Part shown: positions 1-22,409 of the stretch, piece after piece
Numbering within the stretch: the first letter of the stretch is position 1
Layout: each line of letters begins with the position of its first letter
Source: Xiphias gladius
Taxonomy: Eukaryota; Chordata; Actinopteri; Istiophoriformes; Xiphiidae
Reading direction: 5' to 3'
DNA length: 64,000 nt
Assembly: GCF_016859285.1 (NCBI RefSeq)
Contig: NC_053422.1
Coordinates: 11,393,501 to 11,457,500, forward strand
The notes under the pieces: generated by a model
Seen by the model: only the letters and a program-made list of their open reading frames with translations
Told to the model about the DNA's origin: nothing
The model's database searches: none
Made by a program: the position numbers and the translations under genes

Positions 1-3000
1 AGCTGACTGCTTCAGAATACGTCAACAAGTGCCGCAGGTGGGTGCACACGTAAATACGCGAGATGGAGGAGACCTGACATACAGAATGAATGATCAAGAG
101 CCTAGAAAATATATTATAAAGTAACATAAAAGCAGAGAGCCATAAATTCAAACTTAGAAATGTCCATTAATTAAAAAAAAAAAACACACAAAAAAAATGG
201 AATAGTTATTAAAAACACTCACTTCATAGTGGGGTTTTACAGCTAATATAAACATCATTACAGCAAACAGAAGGACAGCAGAGGCCCAAGCTTTGATACA
301 ATCTCTGCAAGTGGACCCAATGCTGCTCTTGCCCATTACAGGTAAGATTAACTCATATTCTTCTCATATTTGATGACTTAATTTATTTTTTCTATCTTTA
401 TCATACTATATAATTATCTCATCTTTATCTTTTTCAAATTATAGTATTTAGATAGTTACCTCCTCTTGTTGGGGAGTTCAAGGATGCTCAGACATCAAAT
501 TGTTGAGAGTTGACTGCTGACAGTCATTGTGTTCATCTCCTCCGTTGTCCAGAAGAAAAACATCATACAGATCATAGATATTGTGAAAAAAAAAAGACTA
601 AATTAAAAAAAGGTCAACTAAAGGTCAACACTGGAAACTGTTGCACTGGGTGACATGTTAATAAATTCATCCATCAGAGGGTTGTAGTGCTCGTATTATT
701 TCCTGTTTTGCTGTGTTGCAGCCCAACAGAAGAAACCACTAGGAGGCTGACGGTTGATGAGATGTACCTGATTGACTCTGGGGGCCAGTATCTGTGAGTT
801 AAAAAAAAAAAAAAACCACACTCTGCTCACACTCTATCACAGTTTCACTTCACGTCACCTGCATTTGAAATCAGTCATCATGTCTCCCACTGCTACTACT
901 AGAGACGGGACCACTGACATCACTCGGACAGTTCACTGGGGTATCCCCACAGCAATGCAGAAGGTAACACTTTTAATGTCATATTGAAATGGTGGATGTT
1001 TGAAGAGATATTTACATGTTCTCTGTCAAAACACAGGAGAGGGCTTATCATCTGGACTGCAGTCGATCACTGGAGTTTTTCTGTGCCACTCCTCTTCTAA
1101 GAAAAATTTGTTCCCATTAGAATTTTTATTTATTAACATTATAATAAGATAAGATGACACTCTATTGATCCCCAACCTCATTATGTGTTACAGTCAGTAC
1201 AGAACGTATTGTGCAATAAACGGAAATAAAAGGTTACATGCAGTATTGTACACAACAGTGCTTAATATGCAATAATAAGGTATATAATATAATATAATAT
1301 AATATAATATAATATAATATAATATAATATAATATAATATAATATAATATAATATAATATAATATAATATAATATAATATAATATAATATAATATAATAT
1401 AATATAATATAATATAATATAATATAATATAATTAATAATGGATAGTAGAATATAAATTATAAATAAATATCGGTATAGTATGAAAATAAAAAGTGACAT
1501 TGTAACATATGGTATGTAGTCCATGCCACAACTAGAGTGACAGCAGTATTTAAAGTGACAAAAGTTAGGTATGTACAGTATATACATATAGAGTAGTATA
1601 TAGTATAATGGGATAGTATAACAACAACTGTGGGATAATAGAGTAAGCTGATAAAGAGGAATGATATAGAATATATAGGTTGACATAACATGTATTACAG
1701 TTAGAAAGTGTATAATGTTTTAGTGCAGCATTGTATAACTATATAAGCCAGAAACTTTCTTGATGTTTTTGGAAAAAAGTTTTTTGTTTTTGTTTTTTTT
1801 TTGGCTGTAAAAAGCTTTGCAGTGATTTTTCTTCTTTCACAAAACATGTACTGCCACATAATCCAAAATATTCCTTTAAAATAACGTTCCCCTGTCATTA
1901 ACCATATGTCTCGCTCCACAGGAGGCCTTCACTCGAGTGCTCATGGGAAACATTGAGATATCTCGAACCATATTTCCCTCAGGGACAAGAGGTGGGAATG
2001 AATAACACTCACGCATGTTTAGAAGGAGATTTACAATGATTCTACTCTGAAACCTTTCCCAGTTTCACCACTAGAGAACCCTGCTCCCCCACGTCTCATC
2101 ATTGTTGGTGTTGATGTGTTTCTGTTTGATTCGCGCTCTCTGTGTGGCCTTCGTTTATCAACAGGCGTAAACATGGAGATGCTGGGTCGCCGGGCGTTGT
2201 GGGAGGTGGGCCTGAACTACGGCCACGGCACAGGTCATGGTGTTGGAAACTACTTTGGAGTTCATGAGTGTACGGCTCCTTTTACTTTCCATACGTCCTT
2301 CAGATGATACAACCTCCAGCATTCATCTTTATCTACCGACGAAACCACAATTTGTGGTCTTCAAAAGCATCATGATTATGATGCGCAAGAGGCTGTTTGA
2401 GAAATTACAGTTAAACTGATCTTCGTCACACTGCGGTGCTAGTATCCTAGAGTGAGAAAATGAATAAGCTGACAAGCAAATGGCATGTTTAAACACACTT
2501 ATCTTGCTTGAAAAAACAGAGCTGAAAACCCCAATAAAACAGTTTAGAGAGATGGTTGGGATTGGTGTCGTTAGTTTGAACTTGAACAAACAATATCAGT
2601 CTGTTAAAACTCTGACTATCCCTGTATGTAGAGTTGCAGCTAATGAATATTTTCATTAGGCTATAGATTAATCTGCATATAATTTTCTCAATTCACTGAC
2701 TAACCACTTACCCTATAAAGCGTGTCATTCACAGTCCTCCAGAGCCCAAGGTGACATATTTAAATGTCTTTTTTTTGTCTCACCAACCGTCCAAACTACA
2801 AAGAGATTCCGTTTACAGTGAGATGCAGCAAATCCTCACACTGTAGAAGCTGTAACCAGAGAATATTTGCAGTTCTCCCTTAAAAAATTACTTCAGTTAC
2901 CAATTGATTATCAAAATAGTTGCTAAATAACCAACTAATCCATTAGATGACTGACTGTTGCAAAACTACCCGTATGTGTAACCATTTTCTGAGGACTGTC

Positions 3001-5181
3001 AGCACACTGGATAATAGCTCCCAAAAACTTGACTTGAAAGAAAAATGCTACGACTTGATCACAAAATCACAAAAAAAACAGTCACAGTAATGACAAAAAA
3101 TATGTCCAAAAAAATATTTTAATATTTTTTTGGCTATTTGTTGTAAAAATACTGTATATATTCCTGAAAAGGGGAGGTACAGCACTACAAGACAACACTA
3201 TACTTTTTTTTTTAACTACCAATTAATGTCATGCTAAGTTTCAGGAAAATATGTATAAATATTGTGGTAGAGTAAAATACCGCAGTTTGTGATTTTAATG
3301 AAACAGCTAACAATGGAAGTTTAAGGTGAATGTACACCAATAAAATGTTTCGTTTTTTTTTTAACTTTGCTTTCACTTTTTGTCTTGTGATATAATCTTT
3401 ATTTTAATCATATAATGTATTTTTTTGCAGGGCCAGTTGGCTTTCAGGGCAACAACATCCCCTTCAGAGCAGGCATGTTCACATCTATAGGTGAGGGGGA
3501 AAAAAAAAAAAAAATACACACCCACAAACGATAAACCACATCATGATCATTTTAAAGGAAATTTACTTCACACGTATTGCATTTCGTGGCACAAATGTTA
3601 CAGTGTAGAAAAATACCAGACTGATAACGGTTTTCTTTAAGAACCTGGGTACTACAAGGAGAATGACTTTGGGATCCGGATTGAAGATGTTGCTGTGATC
3701 GTCCCCGTCCAAACGAAGGTAGATGCAGAACGGTTGTTGACCAAGCCAGAACTCTATGACAATACTTTTTAATTTAAAGCATGAAATAAGCAAAGTAGGA
3801 TCACTACTTTGTGAATAACGTCTGCCTCCATGTGTTTTGCTTCCCCTCAGTACGGTCACAACTTTCTGACCTTTGACACTGTGTCACTGGTTCCGTATGA
3901 CAGAAAGCTGATTGACACTTCTCTCCTCAGCTCAGAACAGGTGAGACATAGTATTTAATTGTTTACTCCAATTCTTGTTAAGAACAATGTGTGTAAAGAA
4001 GTTAGTGGAAATTCACCATCATTTTTTAAAAAGGAAATACAAAAAAGTGTTTACCCAACACATAAACACGTAAAATAAATCCCCAGTAACAAGCTTTAAT
4101 TTTAGTTTACTTCCCCAGTGACACAATCAGTTTTCTTCTTTAATTTGTAAATACAGTGTGACATCAACCGTGTCTTTCATTTCCCTGCATTAAGAGTGCT
4201 GGTTTCCTCTTAAAATCCCCCTTTAAAACTTGAGGTCTTAGACTCTCTGCACCTCAGAGTTCAAAACATAGGCTGCGAAAACAAAACCATGTGTGAAGTC
4301 TAACTTCTGTGTTTCGTTTCTTTTTATATGAGGAGAAAACAAGGTATTTTGTAGCATCATTGAGCAGTAAAGAAATGTCATCCTTTTCAGAAAAAAAAAA
4401 AGCAGCTATGCTGTATTTTGGTTGCTGCAAAATTTGAGTTTATCTTTTTTCTTTAACTTCAGTTCATTTATAGTGCACATCAACCATCTATGCACACAAC
4501 AGGTTTGAAGGTTCTTACACACCAATGCAACAGTATTAACATATAAAATAATTATATCATTGATAATACTTGTAATTTCACTTAAGTAGAAGTTTGAAAG
4601 CAGAACCTTTATTCGTAACAGATTATATTTACTTTATGCTATTGGTGTTTTCATTTAAGTAAACAATATCAGGACCTCTTCCACCACTTTCGGCATGACA
4701 ATAATAATTTATTTTGTATTTTTTCTGTACACACACACACAAAAAAGTGGTCCAAGTATTGATCCCTGTGGAACACTGTATTTAACCCTAGAACAAGACA
4801 ATACTGGATTGGATGCTTATGTTAATTTTGTGTGTTATCCAGTGTTTACTCCTAATTTTCAATGAAGTTCATCCAATTTATCTGTAATATTAAATCAATG
4901 CAACTTGGTTTTTGCATGCCAACGCTGTAAATCTTTAGGCCGGTCTCTGACTTTCATTGAGAGTGGTGTTCTCTTTCCAGCTTCAGTGGCTGAATAAATA
5001 TTACGAGACGATCCGGAGGCTGGTGGGTCCTGAGCTGGACAGACAGGAACTGCATGAGGAGAAGGACTGGATGCTCAGAAACACAGAGCCCTTCATAGCG
5101 TCTGGATCTCCGGCGTCCGTCTGTTCCTCCTCGCTGACCCTCATCCCTCTGGCAGTCGCTCTCCTCCACAACATCATCTGA
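1..5181 (+). CDS. xpnpep2: Xaa-Pro aminopeptidase 2 (membrane aminopeptidase P), 3' ten exons, 5' end outside window
   Basis: Exons read from splice sites and frame: 1-37, 264-341, 722-793, 903-963, 1922-1991, 2165-2269, 3431-3490, 3642-3718, 3851-3940 and 4981-5181 (TGA at 5179-5181). All introns are GT-AG and all phases join. The product is the catalytic pita-bread domain of an M24B metallopeptidase that removes N-terminal residues preceding proline, for example from bradykinin. The five metal ligands of the family are present: Asp in YLIDSGGQ (774-776), Asp in DGTTD (916-918), His in HGTGHGVG (exon 2165-2269), Glu of EPGYY (codon split between 3490 and 3642) and Glu of GIRIE, 14 residues on. 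The C-terminus ends in a serine-rich stretch and a hydrophobic tail with no charged end (LTLIPLAVALLHNII). That is a GPI-attachment signal and separates XPNPEP2 from cytosolic XPNPEP1. The N-terminal creatinase-like domain is missing because the window starts inside the gene. Confidence 0.94.
1283..1433. repeat. (AATAT)n pentanucleotide microsatellite in an xpnpep2 intron
   Basis: About 30 almost perfect copies of the 5-mer AATAT/TATAA fill roughly 150 bp of the intron between the exons ending at 963 and starting at 1922. A 150-codon open frame on the opposite strand (1234-1686) is only this repeat read as Ile/Leu/Tyr and is not a gene. Confidence 0.95.
2632..2965. repeat. Dispersed AT-rich teleost repeat (family 'gattaattgatt'), copy in xpnpep2 intron
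   Basis: Diverged copy of an interspersed family recognisable by 'attaatt...cagaaaat', 'attttgataat' and 'ttgcaaaact'-like blocks. It recurs at least seven more times in the window (about 11405, 21062, 38766, 40405, 46240, 48055 and 48405). It has no coding capacity. I recognise it only as a family repeated here and cannot place it in a named class. Confidence 0.55.
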
Positions 5182-5470
5182 ACATCTCCATTTTTCTTGC
5201 ACTCAGACCATTCAAAGCAGACTTGCACACTGTTACCCCTATGCAGTCTCTATTGAGCAGCTACAACAGGTTGAGAGATGCACTGCTATTTAGCATTTTT
5301 TAAATTAAAGGATATATTTGTTTAATAATTTAACTGTGTGAATAAATGATATTCTGGCGTTCAAACTTTAAAAATGATCTTTTGTGATTTTTGATGGTTT
5401 ACCTTTTTTGTTTTGTTTGAAACTGGACATTTGTATGACCAGCTGATATAATTTCTATTTTATTAAAGTA
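5182..5470 (+). other. xpnpep2 3' UTR with candidate poly(A) signals
   Basis: AT-rich sequence directly after the xpnpep2 stop. Candidate hexamers are ATTAAA at 5304-5309, AATAAA at 5341-5346 and ATTAAA at 5462-5467. Which one is used cannot be told from sequence alone. AATAAA at 5341 is the strongest by consensus. Confidence 0.5.
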
Positions 5471-5559
5471 ACATTCTTTAAAACAGGGGTGTACCCGTGT
5501 CATGAATCTGATCACTTTTAGAGTTGACAAAATCATAACACTTGCAAATCGACTTTGAC

Positions 5560-5980
5560 ATTAACACCAGTGACTTCACTTGGACCTTTACCTCTTAAAT
5601 GCAACTTTAGGCACTTACAGTACTTTTACATGTTCTACTACATTAACTTCTATATCGACACATCTCATGTTTTATTTCATACTCCACTACATCTATCTGA
5701 CAGCTACAGTTACTTGCTACTTTGCAGATAAAGATTTTACATTTAAAACCAGTGTTGGAAAATAGTGTATAATATTTAAAAAAAAAAATAATAATAATAA
5801 TAAACTGTACATTCTGAAAAGGGCCGTTCTATGTAATGAGTCATTTTCATTTTAGTGCTTTAATTATATTCTGATTAAGTAAAACTTTGATTCAATTGAA
5901 CCTGTAAAAGAGCATTTCTACATTGTGGTACTTCTACTTTTATTTTTTAAGACTTGAGTACTTCTTCCACCATTGTTTAA
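5560..5980. repeat. Copy of the 'gtggtggaaagtaac' teleost MITE-like repeat
   Basis: Contains the typical blocks of the family: 'cagtacttttac', 'actccactacat', 'gtacttctacttttat' and a terminal 'cttcttccaccattg'. The same family occurs at 8574-9016, 14334-14622, around 24555, 41480-41955 and 60062-60690. The fullest copies have inverted ends of the form cagtggtgga...tccaccactg. Confidence 0.6.
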
Positions 5981-6359
5981 AACATATGATAAATTTATAA
6001 GAGAAGATCATACTATAGATTAACTTGCCCAACAATATAAAGTAGTTATAATTAACTCCACATTGACAAAGTACAACACCAAAATCCCCAGAGATGATAG
6101 ACGATGTAATGGTGTGCTGAGCAGCAACTCTTCATTTTCCTGACAACAGGGGTACCATTAATCAATCTGACAGTAGCCAATAATGTGTGGGCAGGAGGGA
6201 AAGGTGCGTTCGGTGAAGTAGACCACCAGCAGTCCCTGCTTTATCGCGTGACAAAATGTGACTGACAAAGCACAAATGGAGACAAAACAACTACCAACTT
6301 CGTTCAACGCTTGAGGCTGCACAAAAAGGTTGAGGTTCAAGTTTAACGGTCTTTAGCTA

Positions 6360-7235
<876 letters not shown>

Positions 7236-8573
7236 AAAAGCCGAATAGGCAGGAGAAGGTAAAAGCTTTTGTCAATGTTAGATTTTAGAGGGTGAGCATG
7301 TGGCTATTTAGCATGTACGAAAATCCTGCTCTTTCCTGAAAATGTACCAGACACAGGATAATTACCAGTTGTGCTGTGTTATTGCAAAAACTCATATTGG
7401 AGATGACTGCAGTGTAAACAGGCAAGGCTTCCCCCCTGACAAACAGTCTCAATCCAGGATTTAACCAGTATTATTGAGATGCCACACAGGATCATGAAAA
7501 GAGTCTCTGAGCGCCCGTTTCATTTTTTTCTCTTGAAAGGTTTAAGCATATAACAACATGATTTTCGGATCTAAAGCCGTCAGCCTGCTCCTCTATCCCG
7601 CTCCTCTGTCACCGATTCCCACACAGTAACAGTGTGAACTGTCTTACCTTACAATTGGTGTTTATTCTGGAAGTTTCAGTTTAAAACCATCCACAGCCTT
7701 CATGAAATCCATGGCTCTGACCGGAAATATGGGAGCTTATAATTAATTCTGCACTCTGAGCTAACAGTGCAGCTTTCTTTGTTGAGATAATGAACATTTT
7801 CTACTCATTACTTTTGTGATTCGTGCTGTGTTAGACACAAAAGCAACTTTTCATGTTAGTCTTCTCATAAGCTCTCATTTTTGAGTCATTTTCTACCTCA
7901 TGTGCACGTATCTCACCAATGGCATTGCCCGGAAACCAGTCTATAGGAAACCAGTCTAACACCCAAGATTTGGAAACCCAAGCGTTGCGTTTTAGAATCA
8001 CTCAGCAATCACAAGATTTGTGGCATTAATGTCTTTCACTGACAGATGTGCGGCATTAAAGTTAGCCTGACGTTGCCAAAAGACATTGATTTGACTCGAG
8101 GACGTGCTTTTTAATCATCATAACTCTATTTTTCTAAAGCAACTATATCAAACAACAAAGCATTTTTAAACCTGTGCAGCTTCATTAACTGGACTCATCA
8201 TTAAAACAGCTGTGAGCAGTTCTTGGTTCCTTGTTGCCCGGCAAAGGTTCCGTCGCTGCGTCTTGAAGGTGTGAATGTGATGCCGACACACCACACCCTG
8301 CATCTGCACGCTCTTGTCAGACGTTTGCATCACCGAAAGCACACGAAAGAAACCCTTCACAGAGAAAGCTGGACAGCCTTCAAAAAAATGCATATTCATT
8401 TATGTCCGTTCTGGCTCATGATGTAAAGAGGCCAGAAAAGAGGAACATGTGTGAGATCATTGTTCTCTGTGAACAAAAGTCTCTTCTACTTTTCTTATGT
8501 AGTTACTCTTCAGATCCTTACATGTAGCCATAAAAGAGGTTTTCCACCTCCAGTAATGGGTTTCCTCGGAGCA

Positions 8574-9016
8574 GTGGTGGAAAGTAACAACATTTACTTA
8601 AAGGTGATCTGCGGAGTTTACATGTAAACAATGTGCTTTGTGTGTATCTACGTGTGTAAAAGCTTGATGAATGCATTTCCTTCCTCATAAAACATTTGCG
8701 GGTTTTTGTAATACGTGAAATTTTTCATCGTTTAAAGTCTTCACATCCTTATGCTTCTTTGCTTGTTAGAGCCACCGTCAATGGGATGATGTGAGGTCAT
8801 GTGTCTCCTGTGCCTGAGCACAATATAAACAAATCCGAGTCCCCTTTTCTAAATGTATATTAGGAGTGGGTATATTTTTCTGGAAACACTTATATACTTT
8901 TACTTAAGTCAAATTTTGAATGCATTGCATGCACTTTTACTAGTAATGGGGCATTTTTGAAGTGAAGTATTACTACTTTCACTTGAGTAAAGGATCTAAG
9001 CACTCCTTCCACCACT
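8574..9016. repeat. MITE-like repeat with inverted ends agtggtgga/tccaccact, internally altered
   Basis: Left end 'agtggtggaaagtaacaac' and right end 'ctccttccaccact' are inverted relatives. The central part, from about 8603 to 8860, does not match other copies in the window, so this copy either carries an insertion or is a variant. Intergenic. Confidence 0.6.
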
Positions 9017-9019
9017 CCC

Positions 9020-10299
9020 TTAGGTTTCAGCTATACTCCAGCGGAATCAGAGTCAACCTTTTGTTTATGGTTTTGATCCCTTTAAGAGCTGCAGACAGAT
9101 GAGACTGTTGCCAGCCTTTACTCGAGTGACAGGAAACTAAAATAGGGCACTATTTTACTCTTATCATGTGGTTTGCTTCCTCACCAAAATAACAAGCTAA
9201 ACATGATACATTGTACCTCCCTCTTTTCTTTTCCCTAACAATTTTTGCCATGCCCTGCTGGCTGACTGTACATTCAGAAGCAAGCACATTTCTGTGAGTC
9301 ACTCAAGTTGTTTTTGTCTTAATTGTCTGTTTTGGATGTTTTCACAGGGTCAGCATGTGTCTGGCCTTCCAAGTCATTTGTCTCAGAAACCATTTTCTGT
9401 ATAAATATCCTCCGTTGGATGAGCTGGACTGACTGATAACAAGTTTGTGATTTTGTTTTGGCGCCTTGTAGCTGTGGCAGGCCCATGCTGCTGCTGCAGA
9501 GTCGTTACCCAGTTTCTAAATATGTCATCTCTGGAGGTCTTTCACTTCCACACTTCAGTTGCAATGACAAACATGTCCTCGTTTGAGACCAACAGCTAAA
9601 CAACAAGCTGAAAGGTCATGGTCTGGTCTGGACATAAAGAATAAGTAAGGAATAAACAGATCATGATAGACGTCTTTCCTGTCAGCAAATTCACTTCAAC
9701 ATTCTGCTGAAGGGGAAAACTGATGTCTGTAGGAGTAGGGATGTTGTAATACAGTGGCTGCTCTTCATTACAGCTGTGACATTGCAGCAAGAGATGACAT
9801 GCTTTCAAAACAGCTGTTTTCCTACTGAACATGTTAAATATGACTGATCGAATGTCAATTATTTGACCATAAACCTAAATAAATACCTTTATTAAGCAGG
9901 GTTCATAGACAAACTATTTTCATTTTGACCAGCCTATCCATAGTAACCACCAGAACTGAGCTCTGACGACATTTTCTTGAACTGTTTCTGGTGGCAGTCC
10001 AGTTTTGAGCCAAAGAGAGCATGTGGCACGCAAGGCTGAGAAATACAAGCAACAAACCCACTAGCCTGTTTGAAAACCCGAGCACCAAAAACAGGGTTTG
10101 CCTCTCTGGTTTCTGTGTGGCCATGTGACTTCCTCTCAGCCTCTACAGCTCGTTCGGCCACAGCGGAGTGCAGCTCTGCCTTCCTCTGTGTTTTTTTTAT
10201 CTTCGGCGGAGACAGAGTGACAGAAACCCTCAGTGATTAAAACGGGTGTAGCTTTCTCACAGCTGTTTGTCCAGAGAGATTTGAGGACCACTGAGGAAG
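9020..10299 (+). other. 5' flank and 5' UTR of sash3; no other gene seen
   Basis: No further coding exon could be assembled here. The sash3 transcription start is not identifiable from sequence. The stretch just before 10300 (about 10190-10299) is probably 5' UTR because it runs without an acceptor directly into the start codon. The context gaagATG has A at -3, a good initiation context. Confidence 0.4.
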
Positions 10300-18248
<7,949 letters not shown>

Positions 18249-18780
18249 GAAGTGATGGAAAAATACTCAAACGTTTTTTAACTCTGGTTCTCAAGGACTC
18301 TGCAGTTGGAGATTTAGGTCGTTACCATACAACTCGTCATTGTAGAGAGCGGACTGGTGATAGGAACACAATGTAAGGCTGAAATACTGTACGGACGTGA
18401 TGGACTCCGTTTTCCTCAGTTTGCTGGTACCGTTGAACAAACAGCACAATTTCTCTTTTCCTGTCACAGCTGGGTACGTTATATGTTGGATATGTTGTTG
18501 GATTTGAATTAATTTTGATGTTTTTTGTTGTTGTTTCCTTTTGTAAAGTGTCTCTTTATAATGGTAAAAAAGAATCATTAAAAATTTATCTTTCTGTTTC
18601 TGGAATGTTTTCATACGGTGCAGTCTCATCAAAATATGAATGTAAATCAATGATTTTCTGATATTTTTCATGTAACTTGAAACTTGTTCGTTTGATTAGT
18701 TTGGGTTTTACTTGTATTATAAGGTACATTAAACTGATTTCTGTGACATGAGGACATGAAGACGCTGTAAATAGAATTTG

Positions 18781-18786
18781 AATAAA
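18781..18786 (+). terminator. sash3 poly(A) signal AATAAA
   Basis: Consensus AATAAA 533 nt after the sash3 stop codon, at the end of a continuous AT-rich 3' UTR-like stretch. An ATTAAA-like site near 18577 is a weaker alternative. Confidence 0.6.
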
Positions 18787-18989
18787 ACATAATCAAGCGA
18801 TCATGTAAGCTGTTATTACTGTGTCAATCCTGATTGCTGTTTTACATGTTTTATCTAAGGCAAGTTAATGAAAAAATATCAACTGAGTGAATTACATCTA
18901 TGTGATTACCAAATAATTAATGTTATGTATTTTAGATAAATAATCAAACTCAAAGTCCACTTCTTAGCTCTTTCCAGGGCTTTCTACTA

Positions 18990-19335
18990 CAGTTAGGTAC
19001 ATAAATATTTGGACAGGGGCACAGTTTTTGTAATTTTGCCTCTGTACACCACCACGTTGGACTTGAAACAAGGCCATCATGATGCGAATGAAGTTTAGAC
19101 TTCCAGCTTTATTTCAAGGGGTTTTAACTAAAATATCACATGAACTGTTTAAGAATCACAGTCATTGTTATACATAGTCCCTCATTGTCAGGGGCTCAAA
19201 AGTAAATGGACAAACCAACATCATTATAAATATAAGGACTGTTTTCAATACTTGGATGAAAATCCTTTGCAGCCAATGATTGCAGGAAGTCTGGAACCCC
19301 GGACATCACCAAATGCCCCCCCCCACCAAAATGAA
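18990..19335 (+). mobile_element. 5' fragment of a Tc1/mariner element
   Basis: Begins with the Tc1-type terminal sequence 'cagttaggtacataaatatt' followed by 'ggacaggggcacagtttttg' and 'cctctgtacaccaccac', a terminal-repeat region found in many fish Tc1 copies. It is truncated after about 340 bp and no transposase domain remains. Confidence 0.7.
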
Positions 19336-19619
19336 ATTTTACCTGCTGATACAGGCTGTGAGATGTAGTTGAAAGCTCTGAAAAGAAGCTAGTAACAGGA
19401 CCCTGAGTTAAGACTATTTTGTCAAAAATACTATTTCAAACGGTTAAGAATAAAGTTTCACACTGGTTCAGGATGATTAGGCCTAATCCTCTTCTTCATG
19501 GGTTTGAGTTTTCCAGAAGTGGGTGTGGGTTGGTTATGTTGGCTTTGATCCCTACTGAAGAAGGTGGGATACATGTAAAACTGGGCCAAGAGAAATAACA
19601 ACAGCTTAACACATGGAGC

Positions 19620-20395
19620 TTGCTAAGCTTGTGATGACCATGGACAGGTTATCAGATACGTGATGAGGAGATCCTGGGCGCAGATGACCAGGAAGTCTGT
19701 CTTTCCACCTTCTTCAGCCACCGACCAACCTCTCACCTCACACGACATCATGATGGCTCCTTTGCTGTCACATTTTCAAAGTGAAAATTACACAGTCGGT
19801 GTCTTGGACCTCGCAGCCACCGGGACACACCTCTCAGTTGAACTTTTGACTGAGCACTTTGACTCTCCAGCAAACAATGTTAATAATTCACATAATGTAG
19901 AAGATGCCCTGGACTCTGGGCCAGTGCCATCAGGAGTTCTTGAACAGAGACCCATGTCTGTATGGCCTGTATGGCCTCCAATATTTAAAAAAATGGAGAG
20001 TTGAAATTTAAAAAGGAAAAAAAAAAAATAGTTCCCAATATTTTGCCAATAAGAAGTGGCACAGCTATATCAATGTTAATGAAGAGGATGTGGTGTAGCA
20101 GCGGGCCAACCCCCATGTTGCTAGTGTGGCTAAAAATCTTCAAAATTTATGAGCAAATTTCACCATGAAGCAAAGTGCTGATTCACCAAACAAGCAGATG
20201 AAGAAGTGGATTGTCATTGGGTCAGGAATACTGTTTCTTCCTCCTTTGCGAGGCCTTCATCCCAACACAGCCTGCAAGGAGCTGTTACCCATGAATAATG
20301 CCACTGCTTTGAAAAGTGACCTCTGGAGAAAACCGTTTGCATCCAGGGACGCAAATCTGCCCAAATACGAACAGGTCCTCTGTTGATTATTTAAT
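19620..20395 (+). other. Unrecognised, possibly decayed coding or retroelement stretch between sash3 and zdhhc9
   Basis: A 114-codon open frame (19660-20004) is followed, after an A-rich stretch (20014-20030), by open segments to 20386. Neighbouring frames also show short open pieces with coding-like composition (for example IRDEEILGADDQEVC in another frame over 19652-19700), which suggests an eroded protein-coding sequence with frameshifts. I do not recognise the family and assign no function. It could be a degenerate transposon or retrocopy, or chance. Confidence 0.25.
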
Positions 20396-21061
20396 AATAG
20401 TGGATAAACTGGTGTCTTATACCAGTAACTCCCTCTTCAAGAAAACGTCTTTTCAAAGACAAACAATAATAAGACAATATTGTTTATTTACCAGACACAT
20501 TGATCATGTAAAAAGAAGTGAATTGAATGTAATACATATAATCACAGTGTTGATACTTAACAAAGTGAACATAAATAAGAGCTCCATCAATGGTATAGTA
20601 CTGTATCTGTATACATAATGCAATGTAATAGATTGATCAGAGCATTCAGATCCGATCGCGTCATGGCATTTTAACACAGGAATCACACACATACAACAGC
20701 TCAGCCCGCTTGCCCGACAGTCTGCAAACCCTTAGAGCTAAAAATCTAAATTCAACCGTCCCTTTAAAACCTGCTCTGCGTCTTGGTGACGGCAATGCAA
20801 AGCGATCTGATAAATCAAACTGTCTTCAAGTACCTTCAACGAATAAAATCCACTAAAACTGGTCCTGGCTTAGTACTTCTCATTGGAAATTGAACATTTT
20901 TTGGAGATTCTTTCAAAACAAATATTCAGTTATCACAACTTCTTTAACTTCACAGTAACGACACCGCCACGCGCCTTACAGCATCTTCCTGGGGACGCGT
21001 GTCAGTTATCCCTCCTTTTCTCATCTGAATGTAGAGAAACTAAACGTGGATAAAAGGATTC

Positions 21062-21345
21062 ATCTAGAGCTGAAACAACTGGTTGATTAATTGATTAGAC
21101 GAGTGACAGAAAATTGATCAGCAGCAATTTTAATTATCAATTATTTGTTTAGCATTTTTCGAGTAAAAATGAAAAAGAAAATATGCTAGTTCCAAATGTT
21201 AATTTTCTTATAACAAAACCAAGTTTTTGAGGTGACAATTGGTTGGACAAAATGAACGTTTCATTATTTTCTGACGTAATAGAGAGCTAACAATTCATCC
21301 TTTAATCAGGAAAATCATCCACAGATGAATCAATAATGAAAAAAA
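21062..21345. repeat. Dispersed AT-rich 'gattaattgatt' teleost repeat
   Basis: Reads 'gttgattaattgattagac', 'gacagaaaattgatcagcag' and 'ttaattatcaattatttg', and ends in 'atgaatcaataatgaaaaaa'. These are the same ordered blocks as the copies at about 40405 and 48055. Non-coding. Confidence 0.65.
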
Positions 21346-22409
21346 ATTGTTACTTGCAGGCCTGGATTCATCTCCTATTGTTTAAAAGTGTCTAATATCA
21401 GTCTTGAGCCCTAATCTGCTGCACGAAAACGATTCCAGAAATCCCACCATCCTAAATTTTATTTTCCATGCTACCACTCAAATAAGTTATTTTTTTTAGG
21501 AGATTAAGGAGGAATTATTTTGGGTCTTATAATAATCTTGGGCAGATTTCGGAGTCTGACGCGATGCTGTTGAAACACTAGAATTGCTACACAGGTATAT
21601 TTCACAAACACTAACTTTGTCTTGCATATAACACAATCACTATGACAAACTCTTGCTATCTGCTAAAATCATTTAAATACTAAGAATTTGCTTCACTTTC
21701 TCTCATTTTTCTTCGAGTGGATGCCGCCCCCCTCGAGCGATCCCTGTGACCCAAACAAAATAAATTCTCGAGCCGCATTAAAGGCAGCGCTCCGTCTGAA
21801 ATACACAGATACCTTTTTCCGTTTTCTCTCTGCGGTAATGATCCTGCCAAAGGCGGCTGCACAGCCTTGGGCCTGCTGTAGGAAAAAACTGTCACGGCAA
21901 AGATGCGAGGAAAAGGAGGAGAAGATGAGTTACATATGAGAAGGCAGGAAGACGGCAGGAAGAGAGAGGACTCTGAGGAAGATCAGCTCTGATGTGATTT
22001 GAGGGAGGAGGTGCTCAAGCTCGTAGGCAGAAAAATTAACACTGGCCGCACTTGCGCGTCACAAAAGTTTAAAAAAAAAAACGAAACCTTGCTGATGTCG
22101 GTCCTCCTCACTCATCAGCTGAGAGGTTTTTAGTACATCTATACCTGCTAAGACTATGTACAATTCAACCAAGGCTTTGCTTGTTTTTTTTCTCCACAAG
22201 GTCTAATTCAGTGGTTCCCGCAACCCCTCAGAACGCAGCAATATCTACTTGTCACAGGTTGCATTTATCTACCAGTTGTGACCAGTTCAACAAAAGAGTG
22301 ATTTTTTCCTTCTCAGATTTTATTTTTTATATCATTTCTGGAGGAAAATTCACAGTATTTCATAGTAAAAAAGCACAAGTTTGTCGTCATATGCAGCAGA
22401 AATATGTTG

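Noticed and set aside
1234..1686. 150-codon open frame on the minus strand in the xpnpep2 intron
   Set aside because: It is a translation of the AATAT microsatellite and flanks; no splice or protein-family support.
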